Positions 40,575 through 50,159 of a stretch of DNA of 64,000 nucleotides are shown here, piece after piece (within the stretch, counting starts at the first letter, position 1; each line of letters starts with the position of its first letter). This DNA is from Salicibibacter cibi (GTDB lineage: Bacteria; Bacillota; Bacilli; Bacillales; Marinococcaceae), in assembly GCF_016495865.1 (NCBI RefSeq), contig NZ_CP054706.1:992001-1056000 (forward strand), in the 5' to 3' direction. The notes below the pieces were generated by a model, which saw nothing but the letters and a program-made list of their open reading frames with translations, made no database searches and had not been told where the DNA came from. A program made the translations under genes and the position numbers.

Positions 40575-41969
40575 ATGACTAAAAAACGAACGCACTTGCC
40601 CGTACAAAAAAATGAGCGGCTCGAGGTCACGTTTCAAGATCTCACTCATGAAGGTGCTGGCGTGGCGAAAGTAGATGGGTATCCGTTATTCGTCCCTGAT
40701 GCCCTACCAGGGGAAAAGGCAGACGTTAAAGTCGTAAAGACGGGGAAAAACTTTGGATTCGGGCGTCTAATGGAGAGACATACGACAAGCACACACCGCG
40801 TCGACCCGCCCTGCCCGATTTATCATTGGTGCGGCGGTTGCCAGTTGCAACACATGGATCAGGAAGCGCAACTGTCATTAAAACGTGAACAAGTCATAAA
40901 TGCACTCCATAAATATATGGGCAGAGAAGATATCCCCGTCCAGGAAACGATCGGAATGAACGAGCCATGGGCGTATCGCAATAAAGCGCAAGTGCCGGTG
41001 GCTGAGCGGGACGGGGAGCTCATCGCCGGTTTTTTTGCCAAACGCTCCCATCACATTGTCGATATGGATCACTGCTTGATTCAAGGCGATCAAAATGACG
41101 CGGCGATACAAGTCGTGAAAAACATCCTAAAGCGTTACGAGATAGAACCTTATGATGAAGCAAGCGGCCGCGGTGTCATTCGCCATATCGTCGCCCGTAA
41201 CGGACGTTTGAGCGGAGAGACGATGGTGATGCTCGTTACGAATGGTGAAGAATTACCCCATAAGAAGAAATTGGTCGAAGCCATACGCAGTGAAGTGTCC
41301 GGCATTCATTCCATCGTGCAAAACATAAATAAGAAAAAAACAAATGTGGTCTATGGTGAGCGTACGGAAATTCTTTGGGGAGAAAAATATATTGAAGAAC
41401 GCATCGGCAAACTGCGTTTTGCCCTATCTCCCCGGTCTTTTTTTCAAGTGAATCCGGTCCAAACGGAAGTTTTATATGAGAAAGTACGCCAATTCGCAGG
41501 ATTGCGCGGAAATGAAACAGTCATCGACGCCTATTGTGGCATTGGCTCAATTTCGTTGTTTTTAGCTGAAGAAGCAAGGAAGGTTTATGGAGTCGAAGTC
41601 ATCGGGGAAGCGATCAGTGACGCGCGTAAAAACGCAAAACTTAACCACTTCCCAAATGTTGAATTTTCGGTCGGAAAAGCGGAAGAAGTCGTGCCTTGGT
41701 GGCGGGCAGCTCTTGGGGTTGAAGCCGATGTCATCGTCGTCGATCCCCCGCGTAAAGGTTGTGACGAAAAACTCTTGCAGACGATGATCGAAATGAAACC
41801 TGAGCGCATCATTTACGTTTCCTGCAACCCGGCAACGCTAGCCCGTGATCTCGGCATTCTTTCGGATGGCGGTTATGAAGTGCAAGAAGTGCAACCCGTC
41901 GATATGTTTCCGCAGACGACACACATCGAGTGTGTGACGCGGTTGGTGCGTAAAATAAAAGAAAGATAG
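40575..41969 (+). CDS. 23S rRNA (uracil-5-)-methyltransferase, RlmCD/RumA type
   Basis: SAM-dependent m5U methyltransferase of 464 residues. An N-terminal TRAM domain (residues 1-70) is followed by CPIYHWCGGCQLQH, the first three Cys ligands of the [4Fe-4S] cluster. The SAM site is VIDAYCGIGSISLFL near residue 317. VVDPPRKGCD and the catalytic YVSCNPATLARDL come near residues 388-420. AGAGGG lies before the ATG. Only 9 bp separate it from mdcG, so co-transcription is possible though functionally unrelated. Confidence 0.93.
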   Translation: MTKKRTHLPVQKNERLEVTFQDLTHEGAGVAKVDGYPLFVPDALPGEKADVKVVKTGKNFGFGRLMERHTTSTHRVDPPCPIYHWCGGCQLQHMDQEAQLSLKREQVINALHKYMGREDIPVQETIGMNEPWAYRNKAQVPVAERDGELIAGFFAKRSHHIVDMDHCLIQGDQNDAAIQVVKNILKRYEIEPYDEASGRGVIRHIVARNGRLSGETMVMLVTNGEELPHKKKLVEAIRSEVSGIHSIVQNINKKKTNVVYGERTEILWGEKYIEERIGKLRFALSPRSFFQVNPVQTEVLYEKVRQFAGLRGNETVIDAYCGIGSISLFLAEEARKVYGVEVIGEAISDARKNAKLNHFPNVEFSVGKAEEVVPWWRAALGVEADVIVVDPPRKGCDEKLLQTMIEMKPERIIYVSCNPATLARDLGILSDGGYEVQEVQPVDMFPQTTHIECVTRLVRKIKER

Positions 41970-41978
41970 GTGTTTGCC

Positions 41979-42587
41979 ATGGAGCCTCATGACCTATTAG
42001 TAATATCCAGTTGGAAAGATCTACAGACTAAAAAAAATGAACCAATCCCAATGTGGGTGAAAACATCCTTGGATACTGCACCAATTGTCGTTGTAAGAAG
42101 AGCGAAGACATTTGCAAATAATATACCAGTTGGAGTACGTGGTTGCAAAAGAAGGGAGCGTTTTGCAACATATGTATCACCCCAGAGCGTGAAAATTCTT
42201 TATCGCCCCTCTGATTTGCTACAGCTGGGTTCTGAATACCTATATCTTCCTCAAGCAAGGGTAACATTTCAAAAAATACAATCATTGTTCGATCAAAAGT
42301 TAAATTGGGGGCCAGCCGGAAGCGCAGGTTATGAAATAGCATCTAGACAAATAATAATGAACGCAGAAAGTGATTTTGACATTGTGATCGACCCACATAA
42401 ACCATTAGGAATAAAAGAAGCCCAAACCTTGGTCGAGAAAATGGATTTTTTTCCGATGTACGTGGATACACAGGTGAAAGTATCACGTGGATCTTTTTCC
42501 CTTAGAGAGTGGGCAAAAGGAAAAGAAGTGATGCTCAAATCAACAAATGGCCCACTTCTTGTAAACGATCCGTGGAGTATAGGGTAA
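41979..42587 (+). CDS. mdcG: Malonate decarboxylase holo-ACP synthase (MdcG)
   Basis: Phosphoribosyl-dephospho-CoA transferase that attaches the prosthetic group to the MdcC acyl carrier. The 202-residue protein has GSAGYEIAS near residue 114 and the nucleotidyltransferase acid motif DFDIVID near residue 131. ATG 41979 follows AGGTG by 7 nt. It lies on the opposite strand from the rest of the malonate cluster and next to its regulator. The family match is by motif and context. Confidence 0.8.
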   Translation: MEPHDLLVISSWKDLQTKKNEPIPMWVKTSLDTAPIVVVRRAKTFANNIPVGVRGCKRRERFATYVSPQSVKILYRPSDLLQLGSEYLYLPQARVTFQKIQSLFDQKLNWGPAGSAGYEIASRQIIMNAESDFDIVIDPHKPLGIKEAQTLVEKMDFFPMYVDTQVKVSRGSFSLREWAKGKEVMLKSTNGPLLVNDPWSIG

Positions 42588-42633
42588 GATAATGGATTTC
42601 TTATGTGTGTTCAACGGAAAATACGAAGCAATT

Positions 42634-43284
42634 TCACCTATAGCCTTCTAGAACATCAGCGTTATGCCGTTCAAGCAGCTGATGTGCATTAGTTAATTTA
42701 TCGTTATATAAGTAGGAAACAAGTAAACGATGCTCTTCCACAGATTTATCTATATTTCCCTCCTTGGAAAAAGAAGCGGTTTGTATCATTAATAATGGTA
42801 TACCAAGACGACGGTACATATCTTGAATCATTTGACTTTTACTCATATCAATAATGGATTGGTGAAATAAATGATTGAGCTTTGAGTATTTAACGGGATT
42901 CTGCTCACTTTGCATATCTTCAAGCTTTTCATTCATCTGTTTTAAAATATGATCATTGATGCCAAAAGTAGCAATTCGATTCATCGCCAGTGATTCTAAA
43001 AAGTTCCTGATCTCTAAAAGATCAAAAATCTCAGTCTGCGTATATTCACGCACTATCGCGCCTTTCCTAGGCATTTTTTCTACAAGTCCCTCTAACTTCA
43101 AAATATAGAGAGCGTCTCGAATAGGCGCACGACTTATTCCGTAGGCATCTGCATAGTTTTTTTCCACAAGCTTATCTCCGGGTTTGAGCTCACCGGAGAT
43201 AATTTGTTCGGTTATATTATCCACGATTTGATGAGAAAGTGCGTCCTTATTGATCGAATGTTCCACATTGTTGCCCCCAGTCAT
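42634..43284 (-). CDS. GntR/FadR-type regulator of the malonate cluster
   Basis: A 216-residue FCD-type regulator. The winged HTH is near residues 15-80 (ADAYGISRAPIRDALYILK), the FCD domain follows, with LNHLFHQSI and the late EEHRLLVSY. It follows mdcDE in the same direction after an intrinsic terminator, so it is expressed by readthrough or from its own promoter. The role is inferred from position; malonate regulators of this type (MdcY-like) are known. The ATG has GGAG only 2 nt upstream; a GTG at 43266 is an alternative start. Confidence 0.82.
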   Translation of the reverse strand: MTGGNNVEHSINKDALSHQIVDNITEQIISGELKPGDKLVEKNYADAYGISRAPIRDALYILKLEGLVEKMPRKGAIVREYTQTEIFDLLEIRNFLESLAMNRIATFGINDHILKQMNEKLEDMQSEQNPVKYSKLNHLFHQSIIDMSKSQMIQDMYRRLGIPLLMIQTASFSKEGNIDKSVEEHRLLVSYLYNDKLTNAHQLLERHNADVLEGYR

Positions 43285-43321
43285 GACTCCATTCTATATT
43301 AATTTTATCACAGTGATGAAA

Positions 43322-43345
43322 AAAAGACTCTATTAAGAGTCTTTT
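43322..43345 (-). terminator. Terminator between mdcDE and the GntR gene
   Basis: AAAAGACTC pairs with GAGTCTTTT and is followed by TTTTT on the minus strand. Confidence 0.75.
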
Positions 43346-43348
43346 CCT

Positions 43349-45034
43349 TTATACATACCATTGTTTTTGCATCATGTCTCTTACTTGATGGGAAGCGGCA
43401 CGTCCGCGGCGGGCTAGCGATGAATCAAGCCTAATTCTTAAGTCAGTGTCCCCTTTGGTACGTATATTGGCAATTGTATCTTTCAGTTTTTGACGAATGA
43501 GTTTTATATTTTCTTCAGTAGGGTTATCAGCGTCTACCTTTCCAATGACTTCGTGTAAAGCTCCGAGGGTTTGAAAAGATTGAATGTCATAAGCCATGGC
43601 AGGAATATTTTCTGTGATTTGCTCCAATTCCTCGATAGATCGTCGAGTTATTCTCGCGGCTGAACCTTTTGACATTACATGGACATTGACTTTTTCATCG
43701 TTCAGCGCGATTAAACGATTGGCTTGCAGACCGTGGGTGAGAAACGCGCCAGATATTGCTTTTCCCACCAAGAGTGAAATGACGGGGTGTCCTGCTAAAC
43801 GTGCTTTCGCATACGCATTGACAGCTGCAGCGCATGCTTGGTGCAATCCCGATAGTTCTTCCACATATCCATAGGCCTGACTAGGAACATCAACGAGTGC
43901 GATGATGGGACGACGCACTTCATTCTCTTCATCAGCTTTCACGACTTCACTGACCGAATGGGCGACGGCCCATCCTTCTTCCAAGCCAACCTCTCCTTCT
44001 CGAACCCGGGGGAATCGATGCTCAGGATCAGGACCAATTGAAATAAAGCGAGCCATGTCGCTCCCAAGTTTGGTGTCCCCGCTCCAAACTGTAGGTGTAA
44101 CTTTAGTTTTAGGTTTCAGTGAAGTCAGAGCATAAAACCATTGCTGCGCCCGATTTCTGATCTTTGGGTTAGGTTTTTGCCCCTTTGTTTCGAGCAATGA
44201 GTGTGATGAAGAAGTGAGTTCTCTAAAATAAGACGGTGAAATATATTCATTAGGGTTTAAATAATTGAGTATGATTCGAAAACGTTCGATTTGTTCAGCT
44301 TTCGGTTTTGATGGCACTTCTGTAAGAGCCTTTTGGACGGCAGCCGTAATTTGTGCGCAGTCATCTTCAACGAGCACATCCGCCAGTGAAGTAGCCACAC
44401 GCTGATAACCGCCAATGCTCCCCCAAATCAATGGTCGATTCCTACTATCCAACTCAGTAATTCCTGCTTCTTGTTCAATGACTTCGGGTCCGTTTAAACC
44501 AAGTCGTCCTTCAGCCGTCATAATCAGTGTACTAAATAAACCGGCGGTGATAGACATCCCGCCAAAACTGCCAATCTTACCAGGGATTACGCCTATAACC
44601 GGGACATAAGACCTTAGCTCAATAACAGCAGTTTGTATTTCAGCAATGGCTAACAACCCGTAATTCGCTTCCTGAAGGCGAACACCACCAGTGTCAAGAA
44701 TAATAACAGGATGTGTCTTAATGTTATTCTTATTATCTTTTAAAGTCAGCTCTAAAGCAGCTGCAATTTTCGCACCTGAGATTTCCCCAATGCCACCGCC
44801 CTGAAAGGCACTTTCGATCGATATCACAACAGACGGTTCTCTATCGATTGTTCCTTTTGCGACAATGACACCGTCGTCACTTTGAGGAACAATCCCTTGT
44901 TTTTCTAAATGAGGAGAAGTAAAACGATCAAACGGCCCGAGAAATTCGTGAAATGAATCTGAATCGAGCAATTGCTTTGCTCTTTCTCTCGCGTCAGCTT
45001 CTACGAAACTGATTTTTGTTTGTAGATTATCCAT
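43349..45034 (-). CDS. Malonate decarboxylase beta-gamma fusion (MdcD-MdcE)
   Basis: Carboxyltransferase-fold decarboxylase that splits malonyl-S-ACP to acetyl-S-ACP and CO2. Residues 1 to about 285 match MdcD (ESAFQGGGIGEISGAKIA near residue 73, IGSFGGMSITAGL near residue 156). From about residue 310 the chain matches MdcE (LVGKAISGAFLTHGLQANR near residue 415). In Klebsiella and Pseudomonas these are separate genes; here one 561-residue chain carries both. It overlaps mdcC by 8 bp. Confidence 0.88.
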   Translation of the reverse strand: MDNLQTKISFVEADARERAKQLLDSDSFHEFLGPFDRFTSPHLEKQGIVPQSDDGVIVAKGTIDREPSVVISIESAFQGGGIGEISGAKIAAALELTLKDNKNNIKTHPVIILDTGGVRLQEANYGLLAIAEIQTAVIELRSYVPVIGVIPGKIGSFGGMSITAGLFSTLIMTAEGRLGLNGPEVIEQEAGITELDSRNRPLIWGSIGGYQRVATSLADVLVEDDCAQITAAVQKALTEVPSKPKAEQIERFRIILNYLNPNEYISPSYFRELTSSSHSLLETKGQKPNPKIRNRAQQWFYALTSLKPKTKVTPTVWSGDTKLGSDMARFISIGPDPEHRFPRVREGEVGLEEGWAVAHSVSEVVKADEENEVRRPIIALVDVPSQAYGYVEELSGLHQACAAAVNAYAKARLAGHPVISLLVGKAISGAFLTHGLQANRLIALNDEKVNVHVMSKGSAARITRRSIEELEQITENIPAMAYDIQSFQTLGALHEVIGKVDADNPTEENIKLIRQKLKDTIANIRTKGDTDLRIRLDSSLARRGRAASHQVRDMMQKQWYV

Positions 45035-45326
45035 TTTGTTTACTCGCCTCCCACGCTTGTTCTAAACGGAGTTGGACGACACCGGGTGTTGCTCCGAAGT
45101 CATTAATTTCAATCGCAGCGGCAAGGTCGTGGTACGCAAAAAAACGATCCAATACAGCTGCCCAGGTTTCTTTGAACCCCTCTGTGCCTGTGCGGATCAT
45201 CACATCGGTCTTATCTTCGTTCTTTGGCTCCATCAAAATTTCCAAATCCCCTGAACCAACAACTCCGATATGTGTTCGTGCCTGTAATGGTGTTTTACAT
45301 TGATAAGAAAATGTTAATTGTTCCAT
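45027..45326 (-). CDS. mdcC: Malonate decarboxylase acyl carrier protein (MdcC)
   Basis: A 99-residue carrier. Ser25 in VVGSGDLE is the expected attachment site of the triphosphoribosyl-dephospho-CoA group. It has the FGATPGVVQLRLEQA end typical of the subunit. ATG 45326 follows GGAGGGTGA by a few bases; a GTG at 45332 lies inside that site. It overlaps mdcDE and starts 3 bp after the mdcB stop. Confidence 0.9.
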   Translation of the reverse strand: MEQLTFSYQCKTPLQARTHIGVVGSGDLEILMEPKNEDKTDVMIRTGTEGFKETWAAVLDRFFAYHDLAAAIEINDFGATPGVVQLRLEQAWEASKQNG

Positions 45327-45328
45327 TG

Positions 45329-46192
45329 TCACCCTCCTTGATTTTTAATAATATCTAAAAAAACCGTTGCTGCTAATAAATCAGCACTTCCGCCCGGTGA
45401 CACCCCGAGTTCAATCATTTTGACATTGAGACGTTGAATTTCATCGTGATTGACCATTTTTTGTTTCATCATTTTACTGGCGTTTACTTGTATCGTTTGT
45501 AATGCTTCTTTCCCTCCTCGGTAAAGAATACATGTGTCATCAAGAGCAGCCATTATGGCGATGAGGACATGAAGTTGTGCTTCGTTTTCACTATACCCTT
45601 TTTCCCGAGCAGTTGTTAGGGTTGGTAGCCCGATGTTTATAACATGAGGGAACCCATTCATTGCTTCCCCGCGAGCGCCACTGACTTGAAAATGTTTTTT
45701 GACGCGATCTCCATGAGTCTCTCCATTAGAGGTATAGCGCTCATCCGGGTAACTTGCAAGTTTTCCCGCCAGACGACAAATATCACCAGGTTTCTTTTTA
45801 TAAGGAGTGAAAAAAACAGAAGCTGATGTTAGTAGCCCAATCGCCCATATTGCACCTGTATGAGTATTCACTCCGTTAGTAGCGCGAAACATTTTTTTCT
45901 CACCTTCACGCCCAATCCTTGCAACTTCTTCGCGTAGATTCTGAGAGGGAATTTGATCATGAGCTACATTTACCATTTGTGAAAATGCTGGTTCTAATGA
46001 TCGAGCAGAACGCTCTATAATTGCCAGATTCATGTCACTATGTGTCCCGGTATCTAGACTATCAACCAGACCGGGCTTTGGCGTTAATTGAGCCTCTATG
46101 AGTAAAGCGTCTACTGCTTGCTTCGATCGTATCTTGGCTAACTGGTTCTCGGAGTTTTCGGTTAATGATGTCATCGAATGTATGGAGATCAT
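45329..46192 (-). CDS. mdcB: Triphosphoribosyl-dephospho-CoA synthase (MdcB/CitG family)
   Basis: Makes the prosthetic-group precursor from dephospho-CoA and ATP. The 287-residue protein has LTPKPGLVDSLDTGTHSDM near residue 36 and the late GVSPGGSADLLAAT motif of the CitG/MdcB family. It overlaps the mdcA stop (ATGA), with AGGAG 10 nt upstream. Confidence 0.92.
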   Translation of the reverse strand: MISIHSMTSLTENSENQLAKIRSKQAVDALLIEAQLTPKPGLVDSLDTGTHSDMNLAIIERSARSLEPAFSQMVNVAHDQIPSQNLREEVARIGREGEKKMFRATNGVNTHTGAIWAIGLLTSASVFFTPYKKKPGDICRLAGKLASYPDERYTSNGETHGDRVKKHFQVSGARGEAMNGFPHVINIGLPTLTTAREKGYSENEAQLHVLIAIMAALDDTCILYRGGKEALQTIQVNASKMMKQKMVNHDEIQRLNVKMIELGVSPGGSADLLAATVFLDIIKNQGG

Positions 46193-47841
46193 GGCCAGTA
46201 GCTCCTGAATTGTTCGGGAGGCTCGTATAATCCATCAGACCAAGTCATTAGATCTTCGACATTTTGTGCTGCTAGTAGAGATCGCTTGGCATCGGATCGA
46301 CGAATCTCTAAATCCTGGGGATAAGCGACAATACCTTTTGAACGTAGATGTTCCTTCTGCTTAAGGGTCTGTTCCATACCAATCGGAGTCACTCCTGCAA
46401 CAGCTGCAATCGCTTCTTTTCTTTCAGCAATGCTGTCCGTTTTGTAAAGGTAAGCAATACCTTCTTCAGTAACGAGATGAGTGACGTCTTCGCCGTAGAT
46501 CATGACTGGGGGTATATCTAATCCAGCCTCTTTGGATACATCAACAGCGTCGAGACGTTCAGTGAATACAGGCGTATTTCCTTGTTGATACGTTTCCATC
46601 ATTTGTACAACAAGTTTTTTTCCTCGAACTAACGCATCGTCCGGATTCATCATATCCAACCACGCAGGCGTTGAGTGCCGTCTTCCTTTTGGATCATGGC
46701 CCATATTCGGAGCACCTCCAAAACCTGCTAAGCGTCCGTGAGTCACAGTCGAAGAGTTTCCTCCATAGTCCATTTGCAATGTTGAACCGATAAAAAGATC
46801 GACTGCGTATTGCCCTGCCATCTGACATAATGCGCGGTTAGACCGAAGTGATCCATCTTTTCCCACAAAGAACACATCTGGACGCTCTGCAATATAGCCC
46901 TCCATCCCCCGTTCACCGCCGAAGCAGTGGATGCTGTCAATCCATCCACTCTCTATGGCAGGGATTAATGTGGGGTGTGGGTTAGCGGCCCAATGTTTAC
47001 AAATTTGTCCTCTTAAACCAAGCGATTCTCCATATGTCGGAAGAAGCAATTCAATTGCGGCAGTGTTAAAGCCTATACCGTGATTTAATGATTGTACTTG
47101 GTGTTTTTCGTAAACGCCACGCAACGTCATCATTGCCATTAAAATTTGAATCTCTGTAATATGACGGGGATTACGGGTGAAGAGCGCCTCGAGTTGATAA
47201 GGTTGATCGGCAACAACGACAACATCGACCCAAGATGACGGAATGTCTACTCTCGGTAACTCATCGACTTTCTCATTCACTTGTGCGATAACTATGCCTT
47301 CACGAAAGGCAGTAGCTTCGACAATCGTCGGTGTTTCTTCAGTGTTTGCTCCTGTATAAAGATTACCTTCTGCATCAGCCTGATCGGCAGCGATCAGTGC
47401 GACCGAAGGGATCAAATCGATGAAAAGCCTACCGTATAACTCTAAGTACGTATGAATATTTCCCATTTGCATTTGTCCATCCTCAATCATCTGTGAGATA
47501 CGTAAGCTCTGCGGTCCAGCAAATGAAAAATCAACACGATTGGCAATGCCTTTTTCAAAAATATCGAGATGTTCTGGTCTTGATACACTGGACATAATCA
47601 TGTGTAAATCATGAATTATGTTTGAATTGACTTCTGAGAGTGCTTCAGATAAAAAAGAGGCCTGTTTCTGATTGTTACCCTCTAAGACAACTTTGTCATT
47701 TGGATGGATCAACGTCTCTAGAGCATAGGTAATGTCATTCGTTTTGACATATTTCCCGTCCAATAGCGCTTCCGCCTGTTTTATGCGTTCGCGTTTTGCA
47801 TCGCGTCTTGTTGTCCATGAACGTTTCGATTTTTGAACCAT
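46189..47841 (-). CDS. mdcA: Malonate decarboxylase alpha subunit (MdcA)
   Basis: Acetyl-S-ACP:malonate ACP-transferase, 550 residues, the family length. NHGIGFNTAAIELLLPTYG near residue 249 and YGGNSSTVTHGRLAGFGGAP near residue 366 are characteristic. ATG 47841 is preferred because AAGGTG lies 9 nt before it; a GTG at 47853 is weaker. Central gene of the cluster. Confidence 0.93.
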   Translation of the reverse strand: MVQKSKRSWTTRRDAKRERIKQAEALLDGKYVKTNDITYALETLIHPNDKVVLEGNNQKQASFLSEALSEVNSNIIHDLHMIMSSVSRPEHLDIFEKGIANRVDFSFAGPQSLRISQMIEDGQMQMGNIHTYLELYGRLFIDLIPSVALIAADQADAEGNLYTGANTEETPTIVEATAFREGIVIAQVNEKVDELPRVDIPSSWVDVVVVADQPYQLEALFTRNPRHITEIQILMAMMTLRGVYEKHQVQSLNHGIGFNTAAIELLLPTYGESLGLRGQICKHWAANPHPTLIPAIESGWIDSIHCFGGERGMEGYIAERPDVFFVGKDGSLRSNRALCQMAGQYAVDLFIGSTLQMDYGGNSSTVTHGRLAGFGGAPNMGHDPKGRRHSTPAWLDMMNPDDALVRGKKLVVQMMETYQQGNTPVFTERLDAVDVSKEAGLDIPPVMIYGEDVTHLVTEEGIAYLYKTDSIAERKEAIAAVAGVTPIGMEQTLKQKEHLRSKGIVAYPQDLEIRRSDAKRSLLAAQNVEDLMTWSDGLYEPPEQFRSYWP

Positions 47842-47843
47842 CT

Positions 47844-48761
47844 TTATACACACCTTTTAAAAAAGTTAGTAATGGATGTTACATCGTTTGCAAGTGAAAG
47901 GGCACGTATATCTGCAAACGTTTGATTCACAAGCTCAGTATACACACGCCCCGGTGGCAGTTGTAAAAATTGACGAATGCCACGTTCATACAACATCGTC
48001 ATCCCGTTATGCCATCGAACGGGTGCCTCAATGTTGAAGGCTAGGTCTTCTCGTATCAATTCTTCATCCTGGAGCAACCTCGCTGAGTGGTTCGCCACAT
48101 AAGGGATACTAGGCCTTGTAATGTTAACTTTTCGTAACTCATGGTCAAGTTCTTTAGCTAGGTCTGAAAATAACGGCGTATGAGAAGGGACACTGACATT
48201 TAACCATTGCACTTTTCTTGCTCCATTCGCACCAGCAATGATAAATGCGTGTTCAATACTTTCCTGTTTTCCGGAAACTGCAATTTGACTATCCGAATTT
48301 TCGTTTGCGATATAGATGATTTGCCCGGCTTCACGTTCTTTTCTTAATAATTGCTCAACTGCATAAAAGCTCAATCCTTGAATGACCCCCATTCCATATC
48401 CATGAGGATAGGAGGCTTCCATTTTTTCTCCCCGATACTTCACTATCTTAAGGGCATCTTCGAAAGAAAGAACGTTTGCAGCTACTGCAGCTGAGAATGC
48501 CCCAACGGAGTGGCCAGCTACATATTTAGGACGGAGACCTTCTGCCATAAGGGCGTAAGCACAGCCAACACCAATCGTAAGCAAGGAGAGTTGGACATTT
48601 CGAGTGGACTGAAGAGCCTCTTGCGTACTCCAATTATAGGGATTTTCTCCTAGGAAAGCATTCGCTCGGGCGATGGTTTCCTGCATTTTTGGGTGATCGG
48701 GAAGGAAATCGAACATAGCAGGAAATTGCGAACCTTGGCCTGGGAATAAAAACACAACCAC
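47844..48761 (-). CDS. mdcH: Malonyl-S-ACP:CoA/ACP malonyltransferase (MdcH)
   Basis: FabD-like acyltransferase of 305 residues that primes the carrier with malonyl from malonyl-CoA. FLFPGQGSQF opens the protein. The nucleophile Ser lies in AGHSVGAF near residue 91, and the catalytic His in SVPSHTPLF near residue 192. The GTG start has GGGGTGA upstream. Confidence 0.9.
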   Translation of the reverse strand: MVVFLFPGQGSQFPAMFDFLPDHPKMQETIARANAFLGENPYNWSTQEALQSTRNVQLSLLTIGVGCAYALMAEGLRPKYVAGHSVGAFSAAVAANVLSFEDALKIVKYRGEKMEASYPHGYGMGVIQGLSFYAVEQLLRKEREAGQIIYIANENSDSQIAVSGKQESIEHAFIIAGANGARKVQWLNVSVPSHTPLFSDLAKELDHELRKVNITRPSIPYVANHSARLLQDEELIREDLAFNIEAPVRWHNGMTMLYERGIRQFLQLPPGRVYTELVNQTFADIRALSLANDVTSITNFFKRCV

Positions 48762-48821
48762 TATGCATCACCCCTTGTTAATATATTTTAGTCGACCGTC
48801 AACAGGGTAGGAATCTAGGGG

Positions 48822-49589
48822 TTACGCACCGAAGATAGTTCGCATGATTAAGAATAGGATGGACGGTGCTAATAACACACCAAGACCTGTGTAGAAAGTT
48901 GCTGTTAGTGCACCGTAAGGGACAAGTCTGGGATCTACTGCTGCTAAACCAGCGGCTACACCACTCGTTGTCCCAATCATCCCTCCGAAAACCATTGCAG
49001 AGCGGGGGTTATTTAAACCAATATAGTTAGCTATAAAAGGTGTCACAGACATAGCAACCACAGCTTTTACAATTCCAGCTCCAAAACTTATAGCAATTAC
49101 TTCAGGACTGGCACCTATCGCAGTACCCGTTACAGGACCAACAATATAAGTAACTGTGCCAGCGCCAATTGTTGTTAAACTTATTGCATCGGTATATCCA
49201 AACATTAGTGCAATGACTACACCAATGACAAACGATAATGCAACCCCCAGGAAAAGGGAGAGGAGTCCAATTGTTCCAGCCTTTTTTAGTTCATTCATAC
49301 TTGCACCAAAAGCAGTAGCAACAATAGCAAAGTCACGCATCATAGCCCCGCCCATTAGACCAATACCAGAAAATAAAGATACATCCGCTAAACCACTATC
49401 ACCACCGGTTTGAACACCTCCAATGTAAGCCAGTACAAGTCCCAGAATAATTGCAATCGATGAACCATTTACATACCCCAGTGTTAAATAGCGAGCCATG
49501 GAATGGGAGACAAACATAATTATACCTACGAGTGCAAATGACATAATCAAACCATTATCGATTAATGCATCAATTAGAATATCACTCAT
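48822..49589 (-). CDS. madM: Malonate transporter subunit MadM
   Basis: A 255-residue membrane protein with about seven to eight spans. SGIGLMGGAMMRDFAIVATA near residue 74 and GGMIGTTSGVAAGLAAVDP near residue 207 match MadM. MadL and MadM form the Na+-coupled malonate importer of Malonomonas-type clusters. Its ATG overlaps the madL stop. Confidence 0.9.
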   Translation of the reverse strand: MSDILIDALIDNGLIMSFALVGIIMFVSHSMARYLTLGYVNGSSIAIILGLVLAYIGGVQTGGDSGLADVSLFSGIGLMGGAMMRDFAIVATAFGASMNELKKAGTIGLLSLFLGVALSFVIGVVIALMFGYTDAISLTTIGAGTVTYIVGPVTGTAIGASPEVIAISFGAGIVKAVVAMSVTPFIANYIGLNNPRSAMVFGGMIGTTSGVAAGLAAVDPRLVPYGALTATFYTGLGVLLAPSILFLIMRTIFGA

Positions 49590-49980
49590 AGCTTTTCGTC
49601 CTCTCCATGTTCATGAGTTTGTGATTGCCCTTTTCCGATTTTGCTAAGGATTGGGACAGCTAAATAGCCGGCAAGTACAGCAGTTGCTCCAGCGATAAGT
49701 GCAACTGGCCCCCCTCTATTGCTCCTGCAACGTTTTGATTAGCAGCCATTGCAACCACAATCGGAATATACATAGCACTCCAAAAAGACAGTCCCTCTTG
49801 TGTAGGTTGGCTTAAACGTTCTCTTTTTCGAAATGCATCGACGATGAGAACAAGAAGGAGCATCGCGATCCCTATACCACCCACATTTGCATCTATACCG
49901 ATCGCATTCCCTAAAACATCACCCAATATAATGCCAATCATCATGCAAATAGACAGCAAAGCAACACCGTAAATAACCAC
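49586..49980 (-). pseudogene. madL: Malonate transporter subunit MadL, frameshifted at a C6/G6 run
   Basis: The start VIYGVALLSICM and the span-rich N-terminus match MadL. At the run of six G (minus strand; 49709-49714) the frame breaks after GAIEGG. One additional G continues as PVALIAGATAVLAG and runs to a TGA overlapping the madM ATG, as in intact madLM pairs. As written the product ends early. It may be a sequencing slip, a true mutation or a phase-variable switch. The GTG at 49980 follows GAGGTG by 6 nt. Confidence 0.85.
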
Positions 49981-50019
49981 AGGAATCACCTCTCTAAAGT
50001 AAGCGTTTCCAAATAAATT

Positions 50020-50085
50020 GTATACAGTCGACTTAATATTTGGTGATAAGTATACTTATAAAAAAGGGAAAATTCAATGATTTAT
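50020..50085 (-). promoter_or_regulatory. Promoter of the malonate operon with two GTATAC operators
   Basis: Minus-strand TTGAAT, 17 bp, TATACT (50049-50054). The palindrome ATAAGTATACTTAT covers the -10 and a second TTGTATACA (core 50020-50025) lies 30 bp downstream, three helical turns away. Confidence 0.65.
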
Positions 50086-50159
50086 TTCAAAAAAATATTT
50101 TGGCTTACATCCAAAAAGATAAAATTTTTCACCAATTAGATCGAGTTACCTTCAAACAA

